Positions 56,710 through 64,000 of a stretch of DNA of 64,000 bases are shown in pieces. The stretch spans positions 62,001-126,000 of the forward strand of contig NZ_MU078723.1 of NCBI RefSeq assembly GCF_014078545.1, given 5' to 3'. Under the pieces are notes generated by a model that made no database searches, had not been told where the DNA came from, and saw only the letters and a program-made list of their open reading frames with translations. Positions within the stretch are counted from its first letter, which is position 1. Every line of letters begins with the position of its first letter. This stretch comes from Nitrosopumilus sp. b1 (GTDB lineage: Archaea > Thermoproteota > Nitrososphaeria > Nitrososphaerales > Nitrosopumilaceae). The position numbers and the translations under genes were made by a program.

Positions 56710-58864
56710 GCAAAATCATCTCCCTCAATGAATTCATCCAAGTTTTTTGTGCCTTATCAACTCTTAGGTCGATAACGCTCTTATTTTTTTCAAAGACCAT
56801 CTGATCGCCCTTGAATTTACCGATAATTCCAAATGGAATCTTTGATGTTCGGAGTAGATTTTCAATCTCTTTTAGATTTTTTTGGTCTAAGACAAGTAGA
56901 TACCTAGAGTGTGACTCTGAGAAAAGAATTCTATCATCAGTCATTTTTTCAGAGGGCACTTCGTTTATTGACACATTACATCCGATGTCATTCCAGATAC
57001 ATAGTTCAGAGATCGCAATTGCCAATCCACCCTTAGAACAGTCATGAGCCTGCTTGACTAGATTTTTCTTAATTGCATCTAGGACAAACTGCATATTTTG
57101 TTTTGAGGAATGGAAATCAACTGCCGGACATTTTCCTCCAATAAAGTTGTGAATGTATTCATAATACTCAGAACCACCCAACTCGTTTTTTGTATTTCCG
57201 ATAATTATCAAAACGTCATTTTCAGAAATCTTTTCTTGTTGAGGATTTTTTTTCTCAATTAACCCAAGAACACCAATTAATGGAGTTGGTTTGATTGGTC
57301 CTTTTGGAGTCTCATTGTAAAAGCTAACCTTTCCGCCAACGCAAGGTATTTTGAATTCTTTGGCATAGTCTGTCAAGCCTTTAAGTGATTCTAAAAATGT
57401 CCAAAAGATTTCTGGATCTTCAGGATTGCCAAATTGCAAGTGATCAACCATCCCTATCGGAGTTGCCCCAGTGCAGACAACGTTTCTGCATGCTTCCTCA
57501 AAGCATCCAATGGCACCCTCTCTTGGGTCAAGGTAACAATGTTTTGGATTACCATCAATTTTTGCGGAAAGAAACTTTTCATTATCTAGTCTGAGAACAG
57601 ATGCGTCACGACCAGGTTTAGTCACAGTTCGTATTCCTACTTCATGATCATACTGACCATAAACCCAATGTCTTGACGCAATGTTTGGGCATCCAATTAA
57701 CTTTAGCAATACTGAAGAAAGGTTAGAAGGAGTTTTGATCTTCTCATCGCTTTTTATTTTTTCAAGATAACGTGGCTTTTTTGAAGGTCTATCTAATAAG
57801 GGTGCATTTGCCACAATTTCAGTAGGTAAATTTGCAAATGTCTTTTTTCCTTTTTTTACATGCATCATTTTATTTGATTTTACAACACCAATCATTGAGC
57901 ACTTGATGGAAAACTTTTTGCAAATGTCTTGTAGTTTTTTTAATTTTGATTTGGATGTTATTATTAGCATTCTTTCTTGAGATTCCGAAGTCATTATTTC
58001 ATTTGGATGCATTCCAGGCTCTCGTGTGTGTATGGTATTTACATCTAATTCAATTCCAATTGAAAGTGTATCGGCTGTTTCAGAAATTGCACACGATAAT
58101 CCACCGCCACCAAGATCTTTCATGGCATGAATTAGTTTTGCATCACGTGCTTCTAAGATTGCTTCAATGATTAATTTTTCAATAAAAGGATCAGGAATTT
58201 GAACTGCAGAACGATCTTCAGTTTCTAATGAATCAGATGCAAATTGAGAACCACCTATTCCATCACGACCAGTAGAACCACCAAGCAGTACAACTACATC
58301 ACCAACGTTTGCATGATTTTTGATTAATCGTTCTTTTTTTCCAAATCCAATTGCTGCAACATCGACAAGGGCGTAATTTTCATAACAGTCATCAAATTCA
58401 ACTTCCCCTCCAATAGTTGGAATTCCCAAGCAATTTCCATAATCTGCTATTCCAGATACTGCGTTTTTGAAAAGCCATCTAGCCTGCTGATCTTTTTGGA
58501 TGTTTCCAAATCGTAATCCATCAAAAATTGCTATCGGTCTTGTTCCTGCAGAGAGAATATCACGTATTACTCCACCAACGCCAGTTGCTGCACCACCATA
58601 TGGTTCAACTGCAGAAGGATGATTATGACTCTCAATGTGAACTGTCACCACATATCCATCACCCACATCTAAAACCCCAGAATCATATCCTTTCTCAGAG
58701 ATTACAAGAGGTCCTGTCATCGGAAGCATTTTGAGATGTTTCTTTGAGGATTTGTACGAACAATGCTCAGACCATTCAGCTGCAACTATTTGAATTTCAG
58801 TGGGAGTTGGATTTCTTTTGATTTTGGATTTCAAATGAGCTAATTCTTGCTCTTCTAGGCTCAA
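56702..58864 (-). CDS. purL: Phosphoribosylformylglycinamidine synthase subunit PurL
   Basis: Converts FGAR to FGAM with ATP and ammonia from PurQ. 720 residues, the small form that needs PurS and PurQ: VAAEWSEHCSYKSSKKHLK, VVTVHIESHNHPSAVEPYGGAATGVGGVIRDILS, GGSTGRDGIGGSQFAS, LGGGGLSCAISE in the first repeat and AHDCSKGGLAIAISEL in the second. TTG start inside the purQ stop (TTGA). Confidence 0.96.
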   Translation of the reverse strand: MSLEEQELAHLKSKIKRNPTPTEIQIVAAEWSEHCSYKSSKKHLKMLPMTGPLVISEKGYDSGVLDVGDGYVVTVHIESHNHPSAVEPYGGAATGVGGVIRDILSAGTRPIAIFDGLRFGNIQKDQQARWLFKNAVSGIADYGNCLGIPTIGGEVEFDDCYENYALVDVAAIGFGKKERLIKNHANVGDVVVLLGGSTGRDGIGGSQFASDSLETEDRSAVQIPDPFIEKLIIEAILEARDAKLIHAMKDLGGGGLSCAISETADTLSIGIELDVNTIHTREPGMHPNEIMTSESQERMLIITSKSKLKKLQDICKKFSIKCSMIGVVKSNKMMHVKKGKKTFANLPTEIVANAPLLDRPSKKPRYLEKIKSDEKIKTPSNLSSVLLKLIGCPNIASRHWVYGQYDHEVGIRTVTKPGRDASVLRLDNEKFLSAKIDGNPKHCYLDPREGAIGCFEEACRNVVCTGATPIGMVDHLQFGNPEDPEIFWTFLESLKGLTDYAKEFKIPCVGGKVSFYNETPKGPIKPTPLIGVLGLIEKKNPQQEKISENDVLIIIGNTKNELGGSEYYEYIHNFIGGKCPAVDFHSSKQNMQFVLDAIKKNLVKQAHDCSKGGLAIAISELCIWNDIGCNVSINEVPSEKMTDDRILFSESHSRYLLVLDQKNLKEIENLLRTSKIPFGIIGKFKGDQMVFEKNKSVIDLRVDKAQKTWMNSLREMILHA

Positions 58865-59541
58865 TTTTTAACACCAATTTTCTGGATTAGAGATTCAAAG
58901 ATCAATGAGGAGGGCTTGTGATCAATTGGATTAATTTCAGGCTCTGTTGCCCGCTCAGGATGAGGCATCATTCCAACAACATTTCCATCTTCATTGCAAA
59001 CTCCGGCAATCTTATCAAGGGAGCCATTAACGGTCTCCTCATATCTAAATACAATTTGATTTTTTTTCTTTAATTGTTTTAATGTCGATTCATCAACATA
59101 ATATCGGCCCTCCCCATTTGCAATGGGAATTGGAATCTTTTGATGTAGTTTTAGCTTGTTTGTAAATGGCGTAGAGTTATTCTCAACAATAAGATTTGTC
59201 CATTGACACATAAAATTTAGTGAAGTATTTTTCAAGAGAACACCAGGTAGTAATCCAGATTCAACTAGAACTTGAAATCCATTACAAACACCCAAAACAG
59301 GAGTTCCCTTTTCAGCCATCTTTTTTACATCTTTGATGACTGGACTATGGGCTGCAATTACTCCCGCACGTAATCTATCGCCATATGAGAATCCACCAGG
59401 TAGAACTATAGCATCAAGATCTTTTGGTAATCCTTTTTCATGCCAGAAATACTGTGCCTTTAGATTGAAGACATCAGTTAAGACATGAAACATGTCTCGA
59501 TCACAATTACTTCCAGGGAAGACTATGACTCCGACCTTCAC
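58861..59541 (-). CDS. purQ: Phosphoribosylformylglycinamidine synthase subunit PurQ
   Basis: Glutaminase subunit, class I amidotransferase. 226 residues: KVGVIVFPGSNCDRD, LPGGFSYGDRLRAG, catalytic Cys in VLGVCNGFQVL and the His-x-Glu pair in GMMPHPERA. GTG start at 59541. purS lies 93 nt upstream on the same strand. Confidence 0.96.
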   Translation of the reverse strand: MKVGVIVFPGSNCDRDMFHVLTDVFNLKAQYFWHEKGLPKDLDAIVLPGGFSYGDRLRAGVIAAHSPVIKDVKKMAEKGTPVLGVCNGFQVLVESGLLPGVLLKNTSLNFMCQWTNLIVENNSTPFTNKLKLHQKIPIPIANGEGRYYVDESTLKQLKKKNQIVFRYEETVNGSLDKIAGVCNEDGNVVGMMPHPERATEPEINPIDHKPSSLIFESLIQKIGVKN

Positions 59542-59634
59542 ATATTGGAGTAGATTCTTTGGTTATTTAATCTCAATCCAGAAAAATTTGATTTAGAATG
59601 ATTGTTATGATCGCATCCCGAAAATGAAATTACC

Positions 59635-59892
59635 TTATGATTCTATATTCAAAGAGATTTTGCTTACCATCGGATTGTAAATTCTAAGGTCATCACAAAT
59701 TTTTTGAACCTGAGACTTTGCAGTATTCTTGTCCTTTGCCTTTACGGTAAACTTTAGCATCTGTGCAGAACGTACCTTCGTTACATTTGAAAAACTCCCT
59801 TTTAATATCAGGTCATTTAGGATAGTATCCCCCTCAGGATCACTGATTCCAGGTTTGTTTTCAATTATCACGTGAACGACATATTCTGCCAT
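59635..59892 (-). CDS. purS: Phosphoribosylformylglycinamidine synthase subunit PurS
   Basis: 85 residues: AEYVVHVIIENKPGISDPEGDTILNDLILKGSFSNVTKVRSAQMLKFTVKAKDKNTAKSQVQKICDDLRIYNPMV shows the family DPEG and the G...V..vr..k strand pattern. It joins PurL to PurQ. First gene of the minus-strand purS-Q-L-F set. Confidence 0.94.
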   Translation of the reverse strand: MAEYVVHVIIENKPGISDPEGDTILNDLILKGSFSNVTKVRSAQMLKFTVKAKDKNTAKSQVQKICDDLRIYNPMVSKISLNIES

Positions 59893-59960
59893 AAAATTTC
59901 ATGATTATCAAAAGATAATATGTTTATCTTAAATTAATAAAATTGAGATGGTAGCCTTGG

Positions 59961-60383
59961 TTATTTTTTGGTTTTTTGTGGCCACATAAAATCCCAAGTT
60001 TCGGCAAATTTTTTCATCATTTCGCCATATGCTTTCATCTGATCCATTCCAGACTCACTATAGGTTTTTTGCCAGTTTTCTGCAAATTGTTTCCAGGCTT
60101 CAACATTAGATTCTGTCATGGATTTTTGAAAACTTTCTCCAAATTGTTTGAATGCATCAACTCCAGCTTGATTTAGTGCTTTTTGCCAATTTTCACCAAA
60201 TTGTTTAACAGTATCTGGGGAGGATTCAGTAAATGCCTTTTCCATAACATGGTTAAAGTTTTTTTGCATCTCAGAATTGGCTTTTTGAAATGAATCAAAC
60301 ATTTGCTTCCAGTTATCTAATGATTGAGTGTATTGTTTCCAAAGTTTTTCCCAATCAGTTGGTTGGTTTCCAGTTTGTGCCAT
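59961..60383 (-). CDS. 19-residue-repeat helical protein (phasin/PhaE-like?)
   Basis: 140 residues, all helical and amphipathic. From residue about 57 four consecutive 19-residue units follow a pattern [DE]-x2-KQFGENWQK-x6-[VM], for example the units starting DTVKQFGENWQK, DAFKQFGESFQK, EAWKQFAENWQK and DQMKAYGEMMKK, with looser versions before them (WEKLWKQYTQS, LDNWKQMFDSF). Such repeats and the MWPQKTKK end recall phasins or the PhaE subunit of PHA synthase, known in some thaumarchaea; no phaC gene is near. Function therefore tentative. Confidence 0.7.
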   Translation of the reverse strand: MAQTGNQPTDWEKLWKQYTQSLDNWKQMFDSFQKANSEMQKNFNHVMEKAFTESSPDTVKQFGENWQKALNQAGVDAFKQFGESFQKSMTESNVEAWKQFAENWQKTYSESGMDQMKAYGEMMKKFAETWDFMWPQKTKK

Positions 60384-60445
60384 ATCTTACAAAATACAAG
60401 CTCAAAGATAAACTGTTCCCCGATTATTGTACTAAATATGAAAAC

Positions 60446-60601
60446 TTAGGGTTTGAAACGCTTCAAGCCTTCTTCTATCACTTGATTTACAACATTTGAA
60501 AAACTGATTGATTTAGTAGATGTTCTAATCATCTTTGATTGCAAATTACGCAATTTTTCCATGTTTGATTCGTCTATAACTATTGTAGCTCGAATTCCCA
60601 T
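60446..60601 (-). CDS. Ribbon-helix-helix (CopG-like) DNA-binding micro-protein (51 aa)
   Basis: ATG at 60601; 51 residues: MGIRATIVIDESNMEKLRNLQ (opening strand and helix) then SISFSNVVNQVIEEGLKRFKP (turn and second helix). This is the standard RHH arrangement, a DNA-binding dimer. It is upstream of, and on the same strand as, the 19-residue-repeat gene (62 nt), so it may regulate it; PHA granule genes commonly have their own regulator (inference). Confidence 0.7.
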   Translation of the reverse strand: MGIRATIVIDESNMEKLRNLQSKMIRTSTKSISFSNVVNQVIEEGLKRFKP

Positions 60602-60701
60602 AATTTATGATCTTCTTAATCAAATAAAAGGGATTAACACCCCAATTTTGTGATTAGCACTAGGGTTGGAATTTATATTCGGTCAGATTTAAAAAAATTA
60701 A

Positions 60702-61166
60702 ATGGGCAGAGCAAGATATTGGAAATTAACTCCCGATGAAGTAGAGAAATTTAGCTATAACCAAAATAAGCTGCTAAATTGGGATATGAAATGTGTTCGT
60801 GAACCAGAAGAGAATGCAAATTTTATCGGAGTATACATGTATAGAAACGGAACTCCATATGACTACACACCAATCAAGGGTATTTGCTATTATCACAACA
60901 ATATTGACAGAAAGGAGCTTCCATCAATTACCAGTTTTCTAAAAGGAAAGTTTGGAGGAAAAGAGGTGGAAAAGGGTGAAAGAATAATCCTAAAAGAATC
61001 AAAGGAAATCTATTCTCCAAAGGATATTGCTTCTTTAGCAAAAGAGATGGAGAGTAAATTCAAGACCAAAGCCACCATTACGCTGGAGTTTCAAGACATC
61101 ACTCCTGAAGAACAAAAAGAGGGCGGACTGCCTGATGCAAAATTACTGCCAATTCCTGGCAAGTAG
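60702..61166 (+). CDS. Hypothetical protein before tatC (154 aa)
   Basis: 154 residues, soluble: MGRARYWKLTPDEVEKFSYNQNKLLNWDMKCVREPEENANFIGVYMYRNGTPYDYTPIKGICYYHNNIDRKELPS, then a Lys/Glu-rich helical part and a strand KATITLEFQDITPEEQKEGGLPD. The two Cys (about 31 and 62) may pair or bind metal with HNN. No family recognised. 33 nt upstream of tatC on the same strand. Confidence 0.6.
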   Translation: MGRARYWKLTPDEVEKFSYNQNKLLNWDMKCVREPEENANFIGVYMYRNGTPYDYTPIKGICYYHNNIDRKELPSITSFLKGKFGGKEVEKGERIILKESKEIYSPKDIASLAKEMESKFKTKATITLEFQDITPEEQKEGGLPDAKLLPIPGK

Positions 61167-61199
61167 ATAAATTATAGTCTGTGTAATGATAGATCTCAG

Positions 61200-61997
61200 A
61201 TGTCAGAATTTCAAGAGCTTAGTAAACATCTAGAAGAATTAAGAAAACGCATTTTACGAATTGTCATTGTTATTGTTGCAATTAGTGCTTTTATGATAAC
61301 ATTTCATGCAGAACCATTTAGTTTTGAAGGAATTGAGTTTTTTTATCCTACACCTGAGCCGTTAAACAACATTGCAGCACAGCTAACAAACTATATGAAA
61401 ATTAATTTAGTTCCCGAAGGCGTTCAATTAATTCAAACAGCACCTGGTCAAGCCTTTTTTGCTCAAGTATACATTGCAGCTCTAGTTGGAATTGTTGTTG
61501 GCATGCCCGTCATAATCAAAGAAGCAATTGGTTTTCTAAAACCTGCACTAAAGGAAAACGAAATTCACATTAGCCGCTCAATTTTTGTTCCGGCTCTAGC
61601 ATTATTCATCGCAGGATGTTTGTTCTCATATCTTTTTGTAATTCCCTATATTCTTGATTTTTTGTACAAGTATGGTGATTCTGCAGGGTTAGTAACATTC
61701 CTAAATGTAATGGATTTTGTTACATTTGTTTTACAGTTTCTATTAGCATTTGGCATATCTTTTCAACTTCCATTAATCATGTATGCAGTTTCTGCATCAG
61801 GAATTACAGATGCAAAATTTTGGCGAAATAACATACGATATGCCATAGTTGCCATAGTTATTTTTGGTGCAGTGATAACTCCAGATGGTAGTGGAGTTAC
61901 AATGTGGTTTATTGCAGGACCTATGATAGGGCTCTATCTTGCAGGCATGGTACTTATTGAAAGACGAGAAAAGAAGAAGACTCAGATCACAAAATAG
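61200..61997 (+). CDS. tatC: Twin-arginine translocase subunit TatC
   Basis: Receptor and core of the Tat pathway exporting folded proteins. 265 residues, six membrane segments. Seen: cytoplasmic N-terminus EFQELSKHLEELRKRILRIVI, which is the family signature (HLxELRxR), FLKPALKENEIHISRSIFVPALALFIAGCLFSYLFVIP, FLLAFGISFQLPLIMYAV and AIVVFGAVITPDGSG-like end (AIVIFGAVITPDGS). tatA follows after 74 nt. Confidence 0.95.
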   Translation: MSEFQELSKHLEELRKRILRIVIVIVAISAFMITFHAEPFSFEGIEFFYPTPEPLNNIAAQLTNYMKINLVPEGVQLIQTAPGQAFFAQVYIAALVGIVVGMPVIIKEAIGFLKPALKENEIHISRSIFVPALALFIAGCLFSYLFVIPYILDFLYKYGDSAGLVTFLNVMDFVTFVLQFLLAFGISFQLPLIMYAVSASGITDAKFWRNNIRYAIVAIVIFGAVITPDGSGVTMWFIAGPMIGLYLAGMVLIERREKKKTQITK

Positions 61998-62071
61998 TCA
62001 CATCTAAAAAGAATTCACTCATGTGCAATAATGAACATTTAAATCTCAACTACGGCTATTTTGAATAGAGC

Positions 62072-62278
62072 ATGCTAGGACTCAGTTTAGCCAATTTTAT
62101 CGCAGGTCAAGAATGGATATTCATTATTATCATTGCAGTAGTCTTCATATTTGGTGCAAAGAAGATTCCTGAACTTGCAAAGACCTTTGGTAAAGCAAAA
62201 GGAGAATATGAAAAAGGTAAAATCGAAGGCGAGAAGGAATTAAAAGATTTCAAAGACAAGCAAGATTCTAAAAATTAA
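62072..62278 (+). CDS. tatA: Twin-arginine translocase subunit TatA
   Basis: 68 residues: short N-terminus, one membrane helix QEWIFIIIIAVVFIFGAKKIPELAKTFGKAKGEYEKG with the FGxKKxPELAKxxGKA signature, and a charged amphipathic tail. Forms the pore with TatC. Its stop overlaps that of the convergent SRPBCC gene by 4 nt. Confidence 0.94.
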   Translation: MLGLSLANFIAGQEWIFIIIIAVVFIFGAKKIPELAKTFGKAKGEYEKGKIEGEKELKDFKDKQDSKN

Positions 62279-62703
62279 TTCTCAGCAATTTTTGCAAATT
62301 CATCCATTATAGTAACAAAACCGTTTTTGATTTTTCCTTTAGCAAATAAGCCAGCAATTTTCAGTGCACCGCTCAGTTTAATGTTTGCAGTTACTGTAAT
62401 TTTTGTTCCTTCAGGAACAGAATCAAACCGTTCAACTATGTGACTTCCTTTGGCATCACCGCCAATAACAAAGACTTCATGTAACTCTGGATATTTTATC
62501 ACGTGCTTTGTCATCATCACAAGTTCTCTACCTGCAATCGATAGGTGTTCCTCAACTACAGCCACATTATCTCTTACAGACCTGACGCGTATTGAAGGAA
62601 AATACTGGGGCAAAGTCTTTTGAAATTCTTCATAATTTGAGACAATATCAAATACTTTGTTTCTTTCAGCTTTGATAATTTTTTCAAAAGTAATTTTTGG
62701 CAA
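62275..62703 (-). CDS. SRPBCC (START/Coq10-like) family protein
   Basis: 142 residues: PKITFEKIIKAERNKVFDIVSNYEEFQKTLPQYFPSIRVRSVRDNVAVVEEHLSIAGRELVMMTKHVIKYPELHEVFVIGGDAKGSHIVERFDSVPEGTKITVTANIKLSGALKIAGLFAKGKIKNGFVTIMDEFAKIAEN shows the helix-grip fold (helix, six strands, long C-terminal helix) with a hydrophobic cavity. May bind lipid or quinone. Neighbour ubiX makes a quinone-related flavin cofactor possible (inference). TTG start. Confidence 0.82.
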   Translation of the reverse strand: MPKITFEKIIKAERNKVFDIVSNYEEFQKTLPQYFPSIRVRSVRDNVAVVEEHLSIAGRELVMMTKHVIKYPELHEVFVIGGDAKGSHIVERFDSVPEGTKITVTANIKLSGALKIAGLFAKGKIKNGFVTIMDEFAKIAEN

Positions 62704-62730
62704 TGTACTTCCTAGAATAATATAATTAAA

Positions 62731-63285
62731 TTAACTTCCCCAACGTTTGTACAAATCATGTTCGATATCAAATTGATCAAGGCATTTTCCAACGCCATGA
62801 TTTACAATATCATCTATGGATTTTGGTTTTGTATAAAATTCTGTAACCGGAGGTAATATTACAACTCCCAATCTAGATAATTTTAGCATGTTCTCTAAAT
62901 GAATGGCAGACAGAGGGGTTTCTCGCACCATTAATACTAGTTTTCTAGATTCCTTTATTGTGACACCAGCAGCTCGTGCAACCAATGTTTCATCGTAACC
63001 ATTTGCAATGCTGGATAATGTCTTCATGCTACATGGAGCAACAATCATTCCATTAACTTTGTGTGTTCCACTAGATACGCTTGCTGCCATGTTTTTTTCA
63101 TCTGACACTGTTGTCGCAAGTGACTTTACATAATCTGGAGTATGTTCAGTTTCCATTGGAATGCATTTTGAAGCCCATTCACTCATGACAAGATGAGTTT
63201 CGACGGATAATTTTTTCAGCACTTCAAGCATTCTGATACCATAAATGACTCCTGTACTTCCAGTCATGCCAATTATTAGTTTCAT
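62731..63285 (-). CDS. ubiX: Flavin prenyltransferase UbiX
   Basis: Makes prenylated FMN, the cofactor of UbiD-type decarboxylases. 184 residues: KLIIGMTGSTGVIYGIRMLEVLKKLSVETHLVMSEWASKCI at the N-terminus, IVAPCSMKTLSSIANGYDETLVARAAGVTIKESRKLVLMVRETPLSAIHLENMLKLSRLGVVILPP in the middle, nearly invariant in the family. No ubiD gene is adjacent. In thaumarchaea it probably serves quinone synthesis (inference). Confidence 0.95.
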   Translation of the reverse strand: MKLIIGMTGSTGVIYGIRMLEVLKKLSVETHLVMSEWASKCIPMETEHTPDYVKSLATTVSDEKNMAASVSSGTHKVNGMIVAPCSMKTLSSIANGYDETLVARAAGVTIKESRKLVLMVRETPLSAIHLENMLKLSRLGVVILPPVTEFYTKPKSIDDIVNHGVGKCLDQFDIEHDLYKRWGS

Positions 63286-63342
63286 GAAAGTATCATCAAT
63301 GTTAGAGTATTTTATCTATTGGGGATGAATTCAAACTTGGCA

Positions 63343-63489
63343 CTATTCAGGACGAATTTTATCATCACTTTCAGAAAAAGCATTCTTTTCTTGTTCTCTC
63401 CTTCGTTTAATCCAAAGACTGATACCACCAGCGAACATTGCAGAGAATAATATTATCCCTGCCAAGAATAATTCAAAACTGTAAAGCAT
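63343..63489 (-). CDS. Single-pass membrane micro-protein (48 aa)
   Basis: ATG at 63489; 48 residues: MLYSFE, a hydrophobic helix LFLAGIILFSAMFAGGISLWI, then IKRRREQEKNAFSESDDKIRPE. Positive charge after the helix suggests the C-terminus is cytoplasmic. 58 nt upstream of ubiX on the same strand. No function. Confidence 0.55.
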   Translation of the reverse strand: MLYSFELFLAGIILFSAMFAGGISLWIKRRREQEKNAFSESDDKIRPE

Positions 63490-63592
63490 GAATGTGCTAA
63501 AATCATCCAATGAATAAATCTTGATTGCTCTAAACTATGTTTGATCTTTACATACATACTCGATCACAATAAAGAAAACAAGAATCTAGAAT

Positions 63593-63802
63593 ATGGAGTT
63601 AGACTATGCAGTATTGGAAGTCGATTGGATTACTGCAAAGATGTATGGAGTGGAACTATCAAAACAGGAAAACGATCTTCCTTTATCAAAAAATGGCATT
63701 GAATCATATGAAGAGTTAGATGAATTGGAATCCATACTAGATGAGATTGATCATTCATTATTTGGTCCTAGAAAAGAAAAATTTTGGGAAGAGTTTCCCT
63801 GA
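63593..63802 (+). CDS. Small acidic hypothetical protein (69 aa)
   Basis: 69 residues, acidic: MELDYAVLEVDWITAKMYGVELSKQENDLPLSKNGIESYEELDELESILDEIDHSLFGPRKEKFWEEFP. Seems to be two or three helices and a C-terminal FWEEF motif. No family. It stands 45 nt upstream of purP. Confidence 0.55.
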   Translation: MELDYAVLEVDWITAKMYGVELSKQENDLPLSKNGIESYEELDELESILDEIDHSLFGPRKEKFWEEFP

Positions 63803-63846
63803 CATTTTGAAAATAGCTATATTACCTCCTTTAAAATAATTATTTT

Positions 63847-64000
63847 GTGATAAAAAAGTCAGACATTAGAAAAATTATTGATAATTATGGAGATGTAAGA
63901 ATTGGAGTACTTGGAAGCCATTCAGCACTAGAAGTAATGGATGGAGCAAAAGATGAAGAGTTCAACACAGTTGTGTTATGTCAAAAAGGAAGAGAAGTAC
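63847..64000 (+). CDS. purP: PurP, formate-dependent FAICAR synthetase (N-terminal part)
   Basis: Archaeal ATP-grasp enzyme that makes FAICAR from AICAR, formate and ATP, replacing the folate-dependent PurH step. GTG start at 63847; the visible 51 codons read [61 protein letters not shown] and DGAKDEEF are diagnostic for PurP. The remainder lies outside the window. It completes the set of purine genes here. Confidence 0.88.
   Translation, partial: MIKKSDIRKIIDNYGDVRIGVLGSHSALEVMDGAKDEEFNTVVLCQKGREV

Noticed and set aside
1-64000. CRISPR arrays, insertion sequences, prophage or integrated elements
   Set aside because: No regularly spaced repeats, transposase, integrase or terminal inverted repeats were seen; gene content is core metabolism throughout.

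Overview
The window is AT-rich archaeal DNA that most likely comes from an ammonia-oxidising thaumarchaeon (Nitrososphaerota) of the Nitrosopumilus/Nitrosarchaeum type. The evidence is an ESCRT-III/CdvB cell-division protein, an archaeal proteasome alpha subunit, archaeal ribosomal proteins with the RNase P subunit Rnp1 inside the S10/spc cluster, the archaea-specific purine enzyme PurP, type II (archaeal) GAPDH, TrmB-family regulators, many stand-alone Lrp/AsnC sensor domains and very many tiny zinc-binding proteins. Signals are a mixture of leaderless starts placed about 26 nt after a TATA box and starts preceded by GGAGG, with frequent TTG and GTG starts. No amo, ure or carbon-fixation marker is present, so the genus is an inference.

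Layout. 1-8 kb: HD phosphohydrolase with a C2H2 micro-protein, cobalamin adenosyltransferase, tRNA-Phe, Lrp-like sensor domains, a VOC protein, a class III nucleotide cyclase with a zinc-ribbon partner, threonine dehydratase and PurE. 8-15 kb: three TrmB-like regulators interleaved with PurK, a prepilin peptidase, a soluble histidine kinase and a DedA membrane protein. 15-23 kb: a sugar nucleotidyltransferase, a flavin oxidoreductase/thiolase/DUF35 set, a methyltransferase, an Hjc-like nuclease and several cysteine-rich micro-proteins. 22.5-30 kb: threonine synthase, a CNNM/CorC transporter, GAPDH, a DsbA-like protein and HMG-CoA synthase. 29-34 kb: biotin genes bioD, bioA, bioB and bioF. 34-36 kb: a CcdA/thioredoxin pair equal to a split DipZ. 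36-40 kb: CdvB, a PD-(D/E)XK protein, DUF371, the proteasome alpha subunit and a SPOUT methyltransferase. 40.4-48.3 kb: ribosomal operon L3-L4-L23-S19-L22-S3-L29-Rnp1-S17-L14-L24-S4e-L5-S14-S8-L6, without L2 between L23 and S19. 48.5-53 kb: tRNA-Asn, small unknown genes and a lysine/arginine-rich chromatin-like protein, marked by three copies of one palindrome. 53-60 kb: purC, then purF-purL-purQ and purS. 60-64 kb: a 19-residue-repeat protein, a ribbon-helix-helix protein, TatC/TatA, UbiX and the start of purP.

Together the window encodes most of IMP synthesis (PurF, PurS/Q/L, PurK, PurE, PurC, PurP), the last four steps of biotin synthesis, two threonine enzymes, the entry step of the mevalonate pathway and part of the Tat pathway. 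The points most worth a second look are the strand-consistent palindrome just after gene ends at 48.7, 49.4 and 51.5 kb, the 19-residue-repeat protein beside a ribbon-helix-helix regulator, the structured intergenic elements near 6.0 and 50.2 kb, the cluster of cysteine-rich micro-proteins at 21.6-22.1 kb, and a 20-nt exact repeat shared by rnp1 and rps17. No CRISPR array, insertion sequence, prophage or obvious defence island was seen.
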